Shown here: one piece after another, positions 20,679 through 38,179 of the stretch | Numbering within the stretch: position 1 is the stretch's first letter | How the letters are laid out: each line of letters opens with the position of its first letter | Assembly (NCBI RefSeq): GCF_052857255.1 | Contig: NC_135505.1 | Span: 132,519,967 to 132,583,966 of the forward strand | DNA length: 64,000 nucleotides | Direction: 5' to 3' | Source: Amblyomma americanum | Lineage: Eukaryota; Arthropoda; Arachnida; Ixodida; Ixodidae | Notes under the pieces: generated by a model | What the model was told of the DNA's origin: nothing | Seen by the model: only the letters and a program-made list of their open reading frames with translations | Databases searched by the model: none | Translations under genes and position numbers: made by a program

Positions 20679-20729
20679 ATCCCAATGGGATTGACAGTAT
20701 CTGAAATAAATAAATAAATAAATAAATAA
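20679..20729 (+). other. LINE-2 3' hairpin and (AAAT)n tail
   Basis: AATCCC-AAT-GGGATT, then TGACAGTATCTG and seven short repeats. It parallels the 3' ends of LINE-1, LINE-4 and LINE-5 in layout but not in stem sequence. Confidence 0.7.
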
Positions 20730-20756
20730 GTTGTCCGGTAATGAAACCAGAAAGAT

Positions 20757-20989
20757 GGTTTGGTTTGGTTTATGGGAGTTTAACGTCCCAAAGCGACTCA
20801 GGCTATGAGAGACGCCGTAGTGAAGGGCTCCGGAAATTTCGACCACCTGGGGTTCTTTAACGTGCACTGACATCGCACAGTACACGGGCCTCTGTAATTT
20901 CGCCTCCATTGAAATTCAACCGCAGCTGCCGGGATCGAACCCACGTCTTTCGGGCCCGAAGCCCATAACCACTCAGCCACCGCGGCGGC
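20757..20989 (-). mobile_element. tRNA-derived SINE (Ruka-like), unit 1 copy
   Basis: On the minus strand it starts GCCGCCGCGGTGGCTGAGTGG (A-box region TGGCTGAGTGG) with B box GGGTTCGATCCC, then a shared body and a GTTTGGTTT-type tail on the other side. The same insertion is at 31557-31792 and 52379-52612, so it predates the duplications. Confidence 0.8.
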
Positions 20990-21885
20990 TTGTGTCTGGA
21001 AGGCATTTTCCGCTTAGCACTGGAGCGTTATAGTCGGTGAGCAGCCGTTGCACATATTTTGTGCAATGATTTTGTTTTGTTCTTCGGCACCTTTATTGAT
21101 CAATGTATCTTTGCGGTTCATACATCTTCTTAGTCGGTTGCTTTTTTTTGTAATTCATGAACTCTATACTGGCAACAGTTGTTTTTTTGTATATTCGTTT
21201 ATTGCCTCAATAAAGACATGAATGGCATCTGTTTTTAAACACGGCTTGAGTACCCTTTCAAGCCCCGTATATAGGCGCAGCTAGAAGCAATATAAGAGGG
21301 AACACGGGGGCGAGTGCCCTCCGCGCTTTGTGAAGCACGGCCTCCGAGAGCCGACGAGAATGGGTAGCACCAGGCGCACGCGGGAAAATGCTAGTCTACC
21401 ATGCTTACGTTAGCCGAAAATTCGTACCGGTTATCGGTGGAAGCGCTTCACGAAACGCGGAGGCCACTGAATCCTGTATTCACTCTCGCACTGCTTCTGC
21501 CTCTACGACGTTTCTAGCTCCTTAAGCTGGCCAAAAAGACGAGCTCCCACACGGTAAGCCTAAGAATATATAGCAGTAAGACAGTTGCTCCACTTCCCTG
21601 CGCGTGCCCACGGGAAGGATCGTAATCTCCAGCCCTCTGTTCCATGCGCGGCACGCGTAATGCGCAGTAGACGCCAAACATGCCTTTCAGTATTCTGTTT
21701 TGAATTGAGCGACGCGCCACGTGTTCAAAACATGTGGCATCCGCGTTCGGTGACAATAAAAATTGGAAGACGCTCAAGTTTCGCCTTGAAGAGTGGAACG
21801 CAACAGCGTGTTGCAGCGCTGCCAGGGTATTACCCGTGTGAGCCTCAGTGCACAAACACTACACGAAGTCGAAGGCCACAACACG
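20990..21885. other. Spacer downstream of ML gene 1
   Basis: Non-coding; matched by 31793-32815 in unit 2 apart from a SINE fragment there. I see no gene. Confidence 0.6.
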
Positions 21886-21895
21886 TTCACTAGGG

Positions 21896-22096
21896 CTAAG
21901 GATTTCATTTGGGCTAGTTGGTTGTAGCAGTGAAACATATTGACTAGCACAAACACAGACAGGGACCAAAGTAAAAGTAAGAGACATGACACCACGCTAG
22001 TGTCCTGTCTCAACTCTTAGCGTGTCTTAGTCTAGCGTGTGTCCTGTCTCTTACTCTTTCTTTGGTCCCTGTCTGTGCTTGCGCTAGTCAATATGT
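21896..22096. mobile_element. Foldback element with 10-bp target duplication
   Basis: TTCACTAGGG is repeated at 21886-21895 and 22097-22106, and occurs once in near-identical form in unit 2 (about 32810-32818), so this is an insertion absent from unit 2. Inside are inverted arms of about 60-70 bases (from about 21930, and ending near 22102) around a short centre. No ORF. Confidence 0.7.
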
Positions 22097-22329
22097 TTCA
22101 CTAGGGCCACTTTTATTCAGATCGAACCAATGAGCATTGTATATGCTGCCCTGCAAGAGCCGCCTAGCTGGCTTCTCTATGTGGATGCATGTGTGTGCCT
22201 TCCAGACTTTTGATGTTTTAGAGTTAGGGGTCATGCAGAGGTAAGGTGGCCTGGTGTTTTGTGGCGTAAGCGTGCTTATACCTTCCTGTAAGCGTGCTTA
22301 GACTTTTATTTTTGGCACTATTTTCATGC

Positions 22330-22430
22330 AATAAAGAAAAAAAAGAGCATTCGTAGCGTGTTCTGCGCGTGCCTGAATCGCAATCTGAAAGAGCTGGGTT
22401 CGATTCCCCGTATCTCCACAAGGTTTATTT
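22330..22430 (+). repeat. tRNA-like repeat, left copy, unit 1
   Basis: TAGCGTGTTCTG resembles an A box and GGGTTCGATTCC is a B box; the end is CTCCACAAGG. A diverged copy follows at about 23125-23210. Not a folding tRNA gene. Confidence 0.5.
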
Positions 22431-22439
22431 CAAGGAGGA

Positions 22440-23125
22440 AAATGACAAAAGTACTAATAGAACCTGTACCCGTGTATCGGCAGCCTTGCCTTAGTTTTAT
22501 GGATTCGAGTGTGTTGAAGTAAGTTCAGCGAATGTATATTCAACCTGCTGCAACATTTTTCTTCTATAAAGTCCACTCTTCGACTCTACCCATCAAGGCT
22601 TGGCTTCGCGACAAGGGGACTTTTGTGCCATGCTCGGTGAACTGTCGCCTGTGCGGCCAACCAGAAACGATGGATCATTTCATTGTGCGGTGTCGTGACG
22701 CAGTGTTTTTCTGGGACATACTACAGCGAACTATTAAAAAGGACATTCAGATCTCTCCTTACTGTGTAAGGTTCTTGCCTGTCCTAAAAGATTCCGAAAT
22801 TCCGTGCGATCTGTTAATGCTATTTGGACATTTTAGCCTGTTGAAGAGCCGCATGATAGATTGACACGCAGAACCAACTCGTTCATATAAGTCTGTGTTC
22901 AGCGAATAGTTCGCATTGGCCCGGAGGTTTATGCTGCGTAGTACCTGCCGCCTGAAGGTTGCCGATTCTTGATGCATGTGTATCTCCTACAATTTTGATG
23001 TGTTGGTGGAGTGCAGTGTACAAAGACATGAGAATGTGTCTCTGCATCGCGAAAGTGTATGCGTGTACGTAAAACATTTGGTAGCTTAGCGGGTTTTACT
23101 TCCATGCAATAAAGAAAAAGAAAAG
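22440..23125 (+). mobile_element. 5'-truncated L1-like LINE 3' fragment, unit 1
   Basis: A frame at 22532-22864 encodes the end of a LINE ORF2 with CRLCGQPETMDHFIVRC (CX2CX7HX4C, as in zf-RVT C-termini). A stop precedes it. The 3' end is ATGCAATAAAGAAAAAG. It is flanked by two related tRNA-like segments. The same fragment is in unit 2, so it predates the duplication. Confidence 0.7.
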
Positions 23126-23268
23126 CCATCGTAGCGTGTTCGGCGCCTCCACGCCTTGCAATCTGGAAGATCTTGGTTTGGCTCCCCTTATCTGCACAAG
23201 ATTCTTTTAATTTGAGGTTGTCGGGTTACAACGCCGACACCAGCATTTTTAGGACACGAGCTCTTTAA

Positions 23269-23798
23269 AGGGACACTGAGGAGAACTCTATCATTTTTTT
23301 TGTTAGCAATATCTGATAGTTCGGCATTTCATGGCTTTGTTGCCGCTTGTCCAGGCGCGAAAGATGCATTTATTTCAAAGAAATTTGGATTCGAAGATGA
23401 AAAAGTTTTTCCCGCCGCTTTGATTCAAACTCAGGGAACTCTTATGACGCCACGGCAACTCTTATGACGTCTTAGAACGGAGTGACGTGATACGTGACGT
23501 AAACGCAGACTCCGTGATTTCTGACGGCTAGCGGTGCGGTGCGCAACCTTCCTTTGCCAGCCTCAGAGATTCGTGGTCTCCATGAAGTAAGGAAAATTCC
23601 TCCAAGGTGGCGCCTCTTGTCCTAGGAAGTCATCACGCTTGTACTTGCGAGATTGGCCTGTGGCGGCGACACCTGTATTTTGGTCCTTGCTATTTTCTAC
23701 ATTACAAAAGCTTTGTTTTCAGTAAGAGTGGTGTTTTTGTGATCAGGAGCTGCTATTCTACCGATACAAGCCAACTTCAATTTCTCCTCAGTGTCCCT
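23269..23798. mobile_element. TTAA-flanked MITE (530 bp)
   Basis: Perfect 17-base terminal inverted repeats AGGGACACTGAGGAGAA inside TTAA duplications (23265-23268 and 23799-23802). Unit 2 has a single TTAA there (GAGCTCCTTAACGTTG, about 33768). A TTAA target fits a piggyBac-type transposase acting in trans. No ORF of note inside. Confidence 0.85.
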
Positions 23799-23802
23799 TT
23801 AA

Positions 23803-24528
23803 CGTTGTGACGTTATTATACGGTGCCTCGAAATTTCCCCTGCAGCATCATATTTATTATGCCAGCAGCGCGATACGCCATAATGTTTTTCCACGTCAAA
23901 AAATTTCTATTAACGGCTCTTCGTGCCTATCTTTGAGTATTTTTTTTTTCATTTCAAGTTTCCGGTAACGCAGCACCGGACGTACACTCCGCGCACAGAT
24001 GTCCACCTCCTTGCTTCAACGACCACTGAACACATGAAATGGAAAAAGTTCAATCACCTTTAAACATTTGCTGCCTCCGACGAGTTCTTGAGGCCTAGTT
24101 TGAGTTATGGACCGTTAATCTCAGACTGTTCACTATGTATTCAAGACCATTTCGCAGCACAAATGACTAAAGTAGAGAGATTACAAAGCCCTCCTAGGCC
24201 TAGTTACGGCTTGCTGTTTTCACTCGAACATAGAATTAGCTACGATTGGGCCACATTTTCTCTGCTGTACTACAAGCTATTGTAGAATGTGTCCTATCTC
24301 CTCTTATGAGCACACAAAAAATTATCAGTAGTGACTTAACATAGTTAAACCTGGAATTCAGTGAAAAGCAAGCACGCTTGCTAAGTGTCTCAGGCTCCTG
24401 CTTGGCATCTCCGCTGCACGCTCGCGGCACCCGCGCGACCACGTGGCTGTGACGTGGTCTCACATGGTCTTATGCACCCCCATCGGGTGTCATCACGTGG
24501 CTTCACATTACCCCGTCGGATGTTCTTA
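23803..24528. other. Spacer between unit 1 and unit 2
   Basis: Matched by 33775-34260 and 44272-44510. The site near 24285 is the empty site of the I-like LINE of unit 2. I see no gene. Confidence 0.6.
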
Positions 24529-24610
24529 AGGTCAAAGGTCCACACGAAGGTAGCTCAGTGTCAAAGGTCAGAGGTTAATGGTCAACCAAAGGACATGAGT
24601 CAAGGTCAGG
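24529..24610 (+). promoter_or_regulatory. AGGTCA half-site cluster upstream of ML gene 2
   Basis: AGGTCA-A-AGGTCC (24529-24541) is a near-perfect direct repeat with one-base spacing. Further half-sites are at 24565-24570, an AGGTTA and ATGGTCA pair, and TCAAGGTCA at 24600-24608. It lies about 620-700 bases before the ATG. Binding is inferred. Confidence 0.45.
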
Positions 24611-25226
24611 GGCGAAGGGTTCAACACCATGACTGCACCACACATGGTCATACGCGGCTATCCTTGGTTGGGCTGAAGGCCGTTCAAGGCCGTTGAAGCA
24701 TTTCGATTAAAAAATGCTAGGAGAGCAGGGAAAAAGCCTCATTCTTGGAAACGCTGAGCGGTCATGGCTTTGTAAATCCACAGCTAAACTTTAGAGGGAA
24801 CTTTGACTCTCACTGATAGCTGGCATGCACGTCCAGCTAAATGCGTTCAACGGAAGTTCTCAGGTTTTACTGCACTGACTAGGAGTGTAGTAAAAACCGT
24901 GCGAAGGATTTATAACCGCAGGTGATATCTTTTATGCGCCTCTTCATCTTCGTCAAAGTGCCCCTTGTGGGCCCTAGGAGTAGTATAAATAAATGTACTG
25001 ACAGTGCATATGCCGGCACCTTTCCTTCATAGTGGGTTCACCGAACAATCCTTCAGCCGAGTGTGACGTCAATGCACCCAGTAAAATCGTAACCTGAGGT
25101 TAAATGTGTGCGTCCAGGGGCTCTTGACCTACCGCTGATGTGACGAACTTCCGGGAGGGCCGCGCGTTTAAAAAGGCTCGGAAAGCCGGACTGCTGCAGG
25201 AACTCCACCCATCGCCCAAATCTGAG

Positions 25227-31130
<5,904 letters not shown>

Positions 31131-31556
31131 ACCAATGGAGGTTCCGTCAAAGGCTACGTCATTGGTACAACCGCAGATTACGGATGAATTCAAGAAACAA
31201 GATCGGAATGCATTTATACTTGTGCAGTTAAGCTATTTGGATATCCCGGCCGGCAATTAGGTCTTGGTTGCCGAGATGTAAAGCTATTTTTGTTGTACCG
31301 CGTTGTATGAGCAGAAATAAACCTTTCATAAAAAACTACCGATCTGAAAGGTATTTATTATAAGAAATATGTGTTCCTCGAGGACTCAAACACTCTATGA
31401 GGCTAGCGTAGCGGTGATATTCATGGAATGAAGATATGAAAAAAATATTGTGACTACAGGTCAAGCGAAGACGCTTGTTACATGGCGAGATGCCATGAAT
31501 AAAAAAGGTAGAAGCAAACTGTCAGAACATAAGTTGTCCGGTAATGAGACCAGAAA

Positions 31557-31792
31557 GATGGTTTGGTTTGGTTTATGGGGGTTTTACGTCCCAAAGCGAC
31601 TCAGGCTATGAGAGACGCCGTAGTGAAGGGCTCCGGAAATTTCGACCACCTGGGGTTCTTTAACGTGCACTGACATCGCACAGTACACGGGCGTCTGTAA
31701 TTTCGCCTCCACTGAAATTCAACCGCAGCTGACGGGATCGAACCCACGTCTTTCGGGCCCGCAGCCCATAACCACTCAGCCACCGCGGCGGC
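31557..31792 (-). mobile_element. tRNA-derived SINE (Ruka-like), unit 2 copy
   Basis: Orthologous to 20757-20989 in flanks and orientation, here without the LINE-2 neighbour. Confidence 0.8.
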
Positions 31793-32235
31793 TCGTGTCT
31801 GGAAGGCATTTTCCGCTTAGCACTGGAGCGTTATAGTCCGTGAGCAGCCCTTGCACATATTTTGTGCAATGATTTTGTGTTGTTCTTCGGCACCTTTATT
31901 GATCAATGTATCTTTGCGGTTCATACATCTTCTTAGTCGGTTGCTTTTTTTTGTAATTCATGAAGACTCTATACTGGCAACAGTTGTTTTTTTGTATATT
32001 CGTTTATTGCCTCAATAAAGACATGAATGGCATCTGTTTTTAAACACAGTTTGAGTACCCTTTCAAGCCCCGTATATAGGCGCAGCTAGAAGCAATATAA
32101 GAGGGAACACGGGGGCGAGTGCCCTCCGTGCTTTGTGAAGCACGGCCGCCGAGAGCCGACGAGAATGGGTAGCACCAGGCGCACGCGGGAAAAGGCCAGT
32201 CTACCATACTTACGTTAGCCGAAAATTCGTACCGG

Positions 32236-32352
32236 CCTTTCTTTCACTCCCTCCTTTATCCCTTCCCTTAGGGCGCGGTTCAGGTGTCCAAAGATATACG
32301 AGACAGATACTGCGCCATTTCCTTTCCCCCAAAACCAATTATATTATATTCT
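32236..32352 (+). mobile_element. SINE 3' fragment, unit 2
   Basis: Contains the 3' part of the SINE family seen at 27941-28252, in the opposite orientation, between GTACCGG and GGCGGAAGCG. Unit 1 lacks it at about 21430. Confidence 0.7.
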
Positions 32353-32929
32353 CGGCGGAAGCGCTTCACGAAACGCGGAGGCCTCTCAATCCTGTATTCA
32401 CTCTCGCACTGCTTCTGCCTCTACGACGTTTCTAGCTCCTTAAGCTGGCCAAAAAGACGAGCTCCCACACGGTAAGCCTAAGAACATATAGCAGTAAGAC
32501 AGTTGCTCCACTTCCCTGCGCGTGCCCACGGGAAGGATCATAATCTCCAGCCCTCTGTTCCATGCGCGGCACGCGTAATGTGCAGTAGACGCCAAACATG
32601 CCTTTCAGTATTCTGTTTTGAATTGAGCGACGCGCCACGTGTTCAAAACATGTGGCATCCGCGTTCGGTGACAAGAAAAAAATTGGAGGACGCTTAAGCT
32701 TCGCCTTGAAAAGTGGAACGCGACAGCGGTTTGCAGCGCTGCCAAGGTATTACTCATGTGAGCCTCAGTAGACAAAGACACCTCACGAAGTCGACGCCCA
32801 CAACATGTTCACTAGGCCTACTTTTATTCAGGTCGGACCAACGAGCATTCGTAGCGTGTTCTGAGCGTGCTTGAATCGCAGTCTGAAAGAGCTCGGATCG
32901 ATCCCCGTATCTCCACAAGGTTTCTTTAG

Positions 32930-33625
32930 AGGAGGCAAATGACAAAAGTACTAATAAAACCTCTATTCCCTGTACCCGTGTATCGGCAGCCTTGCCTTAG
33001 TTTTATTGATTCGAGTGTGTTGAAGCGAGTTCAGCGAATGTATATTAAACCTGCTGCAACATTTTTCTTCTATAAAGTCCACACTTCGACTCTACCCATC
33101 AAGGCTTGGCTTCGCGCCAAGGGGACTATTGTGCCATGGTCGGTGAACTGTCGCCTGTGTGGCCAACCAGAAACGATGGATAATAACATTTTGCCGTGTC
33201 GTGACGCAGCGTTTTTCTCGGACATACTACAGCGAACAATCAAAAAGGACATTCAGATCTCTCCTTACTATGTAAGGTTCTTGCCTGTCCTAAAAGATTC
33301 CGAAATTCCGTGCGATCTGTTAATGCTATTTGGACAATTTAGCCTGCTGAAGAGCCGCATGATAGGTTGACACGCAGAACCAACTCGTTCATATAAGTCC
33401 GTGTTCAGCTAACAGTTCGCATTGGCCCGGAGGTTTATGCTGCGTAGTACCTGCCGCCTGAAGGTTGCCGATTCTTGAGGCATGTGTGTCTCCTACAATT
33501 TTGATGTGTTGGTGGAGTGCAATGTACAAAGACATGTGAATGTGTCTCTGCATCGCGAAAATGTATGCGTGTGCGTAAAATATTTGGTAGCTTAGCGGGC
33601 TTTAATTCCATGCAATAAAGAAAAT
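32930..33625 (+). mobile_element. L1-like LINE 3' fragment, unit 2
   Basis: Counterpart of 22440-23125. The frame 32939-33370 is longer than in unit 1, but the zinc-like motif reads CRLCGQPETMDNNILPC, so its His is lost. tRNA-like segments flank it at about 32845-32925 and 33630-33710. Confidence 0.65.
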
Positions 33626-34358
33626 GAAAAGCCATCGTAGGGTGTTCGGCGCCTCCAGGCCAAGCAATCTGGAAGATCTTGGTTTGGCTCCCCTTATCTG
33701 CACAAGATTCTTTTACTTCGAGGTTGTCGGGTTACAACGCCGACACCAGCATTTTTAGGACACGAGCTCCTTAACGTTGTGACGTTAATATACGGCGCCT
33801 CGAAATTTCCCCAGCAGCATCATATTTATTATGCCAGCAGCGCGATACGCCATAATGTTTTTCCACGTCAGAAAATTTCTATTAACGGCTCTTCGTGCAT
33901 ATCTTTGAGTATTATTTTTTCATTTCAAATTTCCGGTAACGCAGCACCGGACGTACACTCCGCGCACAGATGTCCACCTCCTTGCTTCAACGACCACTGA
34001 ACACATGAAATGGAAAAAGTTCAATCACCTTTAAACATTTGCTGCCTCCGACGAGTTCTTGAGGCCTAGTTTGAGTTATGAACCGTTAATCTCAGATTGT
34101 TCTCTATGTATTCAAGAGCATTTCGCAGCACAAATGACCAAAGTAGAGAGATTACAAAGCCCTCCTAGGCCTAGTTACGGCTTGCTGTTTTCACTCGAAC
34201 ATAGAATCAGCTATGATTGGGCCACATTTTCTCTGCTGTACTACAAGTTATTGTAGAATGTTAGTTAGTTATATTGATTTTAATGGCGCAAAAGCAACTA
34301 TGGCTATGATGCGCCAAACACAAGGTTAGGTTCTTGTTAAATGTTACACTTTTTATAC

Positions 34359-35199
34359 CTAGAGTTTGTTTAAAACATTGGCTTCATTAAGAAACTTAAA
34401 AATACTTGAAAGATCAACCAGTGCTTGATCACCTAAAAGCAAGTTGGGGTGCAATGGGATGTATTCATTGTAGAGTGTTGTAAAATATTTTTTTCTCAGT
34501 TGTTCCAGTTTTCTACATGAAATTAAAATGTGGTTTACAGTGAGTACATCGCCGCACATTTCGCAGAGAGGTTTGTCTTGTTTTGTCAGTAAAAAGTTGT
34601 GTGTAAGGTGTGTGTGCCCAATGCGTAGCCGACATATAATAACTTCAGTAAAACGTTCTTGATGTCTACATGATTTCCATTCTCCTAAAACGGGTTTTAT
34701 AGAATGCAGTTTGTTGTTTGCCTGTTCTTCCCATGCAGCCTGCCACTTAATTCTGAGTTTACTGTGCACTAATTTCAAAAAATTCCTGTGTGGTATGTTA
34801 TCTTGGTTTATTTGATCAATTCGAGCTTGTGCTGCGCATGCATCTGCTCTCTCATTACCTACAATTCCAACATGGCTGGGCACCCAGCAGAATATAATGT
34901 TATGATTTTGTTTTTTTATTTTAATTATGTTATGTATGATGTTTCCTATAATGGGTTCAGCGGCGTTTCTACAGTGCAGCGCTTTGAGCATACTCAGTGA
35001 ATCGGTGTAAATGACGCTATTTTTAATGTTTTCTTTTACTATTTGGTCTACGGCTACAAAGACTGCATAACTCTCGGCAGTAAAAACCGATGCATACTGT
35101 GGCAGTCGTATCATTTTTTCATTTTTGTCTTTAATTACTGCACTTCCAACATGACTTTCTGTTTTTGACCCGTCAGTGTAAAATTCAGTGAAGGTGTCA
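34359..35199 (-). pseudogene. LINE-3 ORF2, RNase H and C-terminal part
   Basis: Continues the ORF2 beyond the nested LINE: EFYTDGSK (first catalytic Asp), FTAESYAVF (Glu), IYTDSLSMLKAL (Asp), WVPSHVGIVGNERAD (His and Asp). So a complete RNase H active site, then CEMCGDVLTVNHILISC. No stop inside this part. It is separated from the RT by 4.4 kb. Confidence 0.85.
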
Positions 35200-35200
35200 T

Positions 35201-35252
35201 ATTTTTATTTATTTTATTTATTTATACATACTGCAGCGCAATTATATGCGCT
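35201..35252 (-). other. LINE-4 3' hairpin and tail
   Basis: Stem AGCGCA/TGCGCT at 35235-35252, then GCAGTATGTAT and an AAATAAAT-type tail on the minus strand. Confidence 0.7.
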
Positions 35253-35367
35253 ATGGCAGGAGTGGGAAAACACAAAAATGCAAGGAAACAAAATGCAGCA
35301 AAATGTACAAAGTGAGCACTACAAAAAGTTAAAATCACAAATGAAATATCAGACAAGAAAGGAACTG

Positions 35368-38160
35368 TTAACGACAGGGTAAGAATACACACATATTATG
35401 CGTCATCAAGGCAGTTACAAAGTTTTGAAATGGACAAGAACGAATGGACCCGGGTAGAGAATTCCAGGCTTCTATTGAACGGGGAAAAAAACTGAATTTG
35501 AACAAATTAGCATGCGCAAAATACGGTATCAAATTAAGCTCGTGATGACTTCTTGTAGATGATAATGGTGCAAAGTTAATGTAGTGGTTAGCTGACAGCC
35601 TTACTGAGGAATTGACGACACAATGTAAGAATTTTAATGATTCAGTGTGGCGACGGACAGACAGCGTGGTTAAATTCAATGAGAGAAGTGTAGAAGAGGG
35701 TGAGAAATCGCGATCATAACGATGACATATAAAACGCACAGCTTTCTTCTGGACTGCTTCTAACATGTTAATTTCGAATTGCTTGTACGGGTTCCAGACT
35801 ACAGCTGCGTAATCAAGAACAGGGCGGATTAGAGATTTATACAACAGTAGCTTTGTGTCTTTTGGTGAATTGGGTAGCGTGCGTCGTAGATGACCTAGTT
35901 TTTTTAGTGCTTTATTACATACGTAATCAATGTGTTTAGACCAAGACATGTTATGCGTGAATATGACACCAAGATATTTGTACTGCGAGACCCTATCCAC
36001 CACACGGCCATTGAAAGAGTAACTAAAATGGGAAACGAAAGATTTGTTACAAAAAGACATGAGGACGGTTTTGTCGAAATTAATTCTCATTTGCCAGGTA
36101 CTACACCAACTACAAAACATAGCAAATGACTCTTGGAGGTGACGATGATCATTAGGGCCATTAATTAATTCGTATAAAACGCAGTCATCAGCGTAAAGAC
36201 GAATGTTAGAAGAAATGTTATGCGGCAAGTCATTTATATATATTAAAAAGAGTAGTGGTCCAAGGACGGAGCCTTGAGGCACACCTGACGTTACATCAAC
36301 AGCAGTAGAATGAGAAGAATTATAGGATACGAACTGGGAACGAGATGAGAGAAAGCTAGAAATCCAATCAACCAAGTGAGGATTGTTTAGTATAGCATTT
36401 AGTTTAGCAAGAAGCTTGGAATGTAGAACAGTATCGAATGCTTTCGAGAAGTCTATAAAAATGGCATCAACTTGATTACCGACATCGAGGTTATGTAATA
36501 TATCATGAGCAAATTCTGTTAATTGTGTTACCGTACTGAAACCGCGCCTAAACCCATGCTGAAAGTTAGATAGCAAATTATTGGATTCAAGAAAAAGCAT
36601 GATGTGTTTATGAATGATGTGTTCTAACATTTTGCATGACTGTGATGTCAATGAAATCGGTCTGTAGTTCGACAAGCACTGTCTATCACCAGATTTGAAA
36701 AGAGGGAGCACTTTGGCTAATTTCCAAGAAGAAGGAACTGTAGCGGATGATAAGGACTTGTTGAATATGATGGTCAGATATTTCGAAGACCACATGGAGT
36801 AACGAACCAGGAACGCATTATGTATTCCATCTGGGCCGGTACTTTTCTTAACGTCGAGGTTTAATACAAGATTTAGGATGCCATCAGTGTTTATGACAGC
36901 ATCACTGATTGCTGGAGAAGAAATTATATTAGTGAGTGGCGGAATGACGTTGTTATCCCGAACGAACACCGAGTTAAAATATTTGTTGAAAGCATCAGAT
37001 ATTACAGCAGGCTCACTGATGACGTCATTATCTAATCTGAACGAAGTGGATGAAGTGTCACGAGGTAAGATGAATGACCAAAATTTTCGGGGGTTAGTTC
37101 TTAACAGATCGCGCAGGTGGACACGAAAAAAGAAATCCTTGGCCATGCGCAACTTAAGATAAAGTTCTTTTTTTGCCTTGTGAAATCTGTCTAAGGTTAT
37201 GGGATCGTTGCTTCTTCTCGAACGCCTTAGCCTACGAAGGCGACGAGATAAATGCAAAATGTCTCGAGTCATCCAAGGAACATTAGTATTTCTTTTCTTA
37301 GTTTTAATAGGAACAAAGCGTTGGACACAATACTTGACAAGACATTCAAAGTAATTAGTAAAAAAATTTACGTCGTGGCTTGCTGAGAAAGCAGAGAATG
37401 TATCGAAACGATCAGCTAAAACCTCAATAATGGAAAGGTCGTCAGCGCGAGTGAAGTCAGGAAAAGTAGTAAACAAATAGAGTGATTTGGAGACTGGACA
37501 AGAGAGTGAAACTAACACGCCTTTATGGTCTGAGAGCCCATCAATTACTTCACAAGAGAAATCATTTTGGGCCAAAGTAGAGTTTAGAAAAACTAAGTCG
37601 AGGATGGAATTCAGTCAGCCTAGTAGCACTAGAAACAACCTGAGTTAGTCCAAACAATAAGGAAATGTTTATTAGTTCTTTACAAATTGTAATGTCACGA
37701 CCAAATGCAGACAACGATGGCCAGTGGATGCCAGGAGTGTTGAAGTCTCCCAAACAGATAAATCTTGATGAAGTAATGTTGATCTTGGTCATGAAATTTG
37801 CGACAGCGTGAAGGACATCAACGGAAGAACCAGGTGGACGATAAATAACACTGATTAGAATACTATAATTGTTTAGATAAACTTTGCACCACAAGGATTC
37901 TGTATCAGGGGGAGAAGGCAAAACTGAGAATCGTAAATCCGATCTGATAAGCAATGCCACACCGCCGCCGATACTGCAACTTCTGTCTAAGCGCACAGTA
38001 ACAAAACCTGGTGGGGTGAATTCGGAGTCATAAATTCCACTATGCAGCCAAGTCTCCGTTATGCCAATAATATGGGGGGAGTGAACAGAAATAAGGGACA
38101 GTAAATCTGGAAGTTTTTTAACAATGCTGCGAGCGTTAATATTTAGAACAACTAGCTTAT
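35368..38160 (-). pseudogene. LINE-4 ORF2 (endonuclease-RT), one frameshift
   Basis: Endonuclease part (NINARSIVKKLPD, GITETWLHSG, CLGDFNTPGIHW) ends out of frame near 37610. The rest is intact for 735 codons: [74 protein letters not shown] one-base indel at about 37612-37620 is the only lesion seen. Confidence 0.82.
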
Positions 38161-38179
38161 CAGGACGGCCAGAGCTAAG

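Larger units (their letters stand above)
16076..20729 (+). mobile_element. Near-intact CR1/L2-like LINE with 2A motif (LINE-2)
   Basis: Inserted between GTCAGAAC and AAGTTGTCCGG, which are joined through AT at 31523-31540 in unit 2 and in related form in unit 3, so both ends are exact. Order: 62-bp leader, two 306-bp monomers, ORF1 with 2A, overlapping ORF2 of 950 codons without a stop, hairpin 20679-20692 and an (AAAT)n tail. No clear target duplication is seen. The best preserved LINE in the window. Confidence 0.92.
1..24558 (+). repeat. Tandem unit 1 of the ML-gene array
   Basis: Position 1 aligns with 24559 and with 44541, and the match continues through exon 1, the introns, exons 2-4 and the downstream spacer wherever no mobile element intervenes. 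The unit holds one complete ML-domain gene. It is longer than unit 2 because it carries its own LINE, gypsy element, second LINE, foldback element and MITE, all absent at the matching sites in unit 2. The left edge is cut by the window. Confidence 0.9.

Noticed and set aside
22532..22864. Host zinc-finger protein
   Set aside because: The CX2CX7HX4C motif with an RT-type C-terminus and an A-rich 3' end marks a LINE remnant, and a degenerate copy exists in unit 2.
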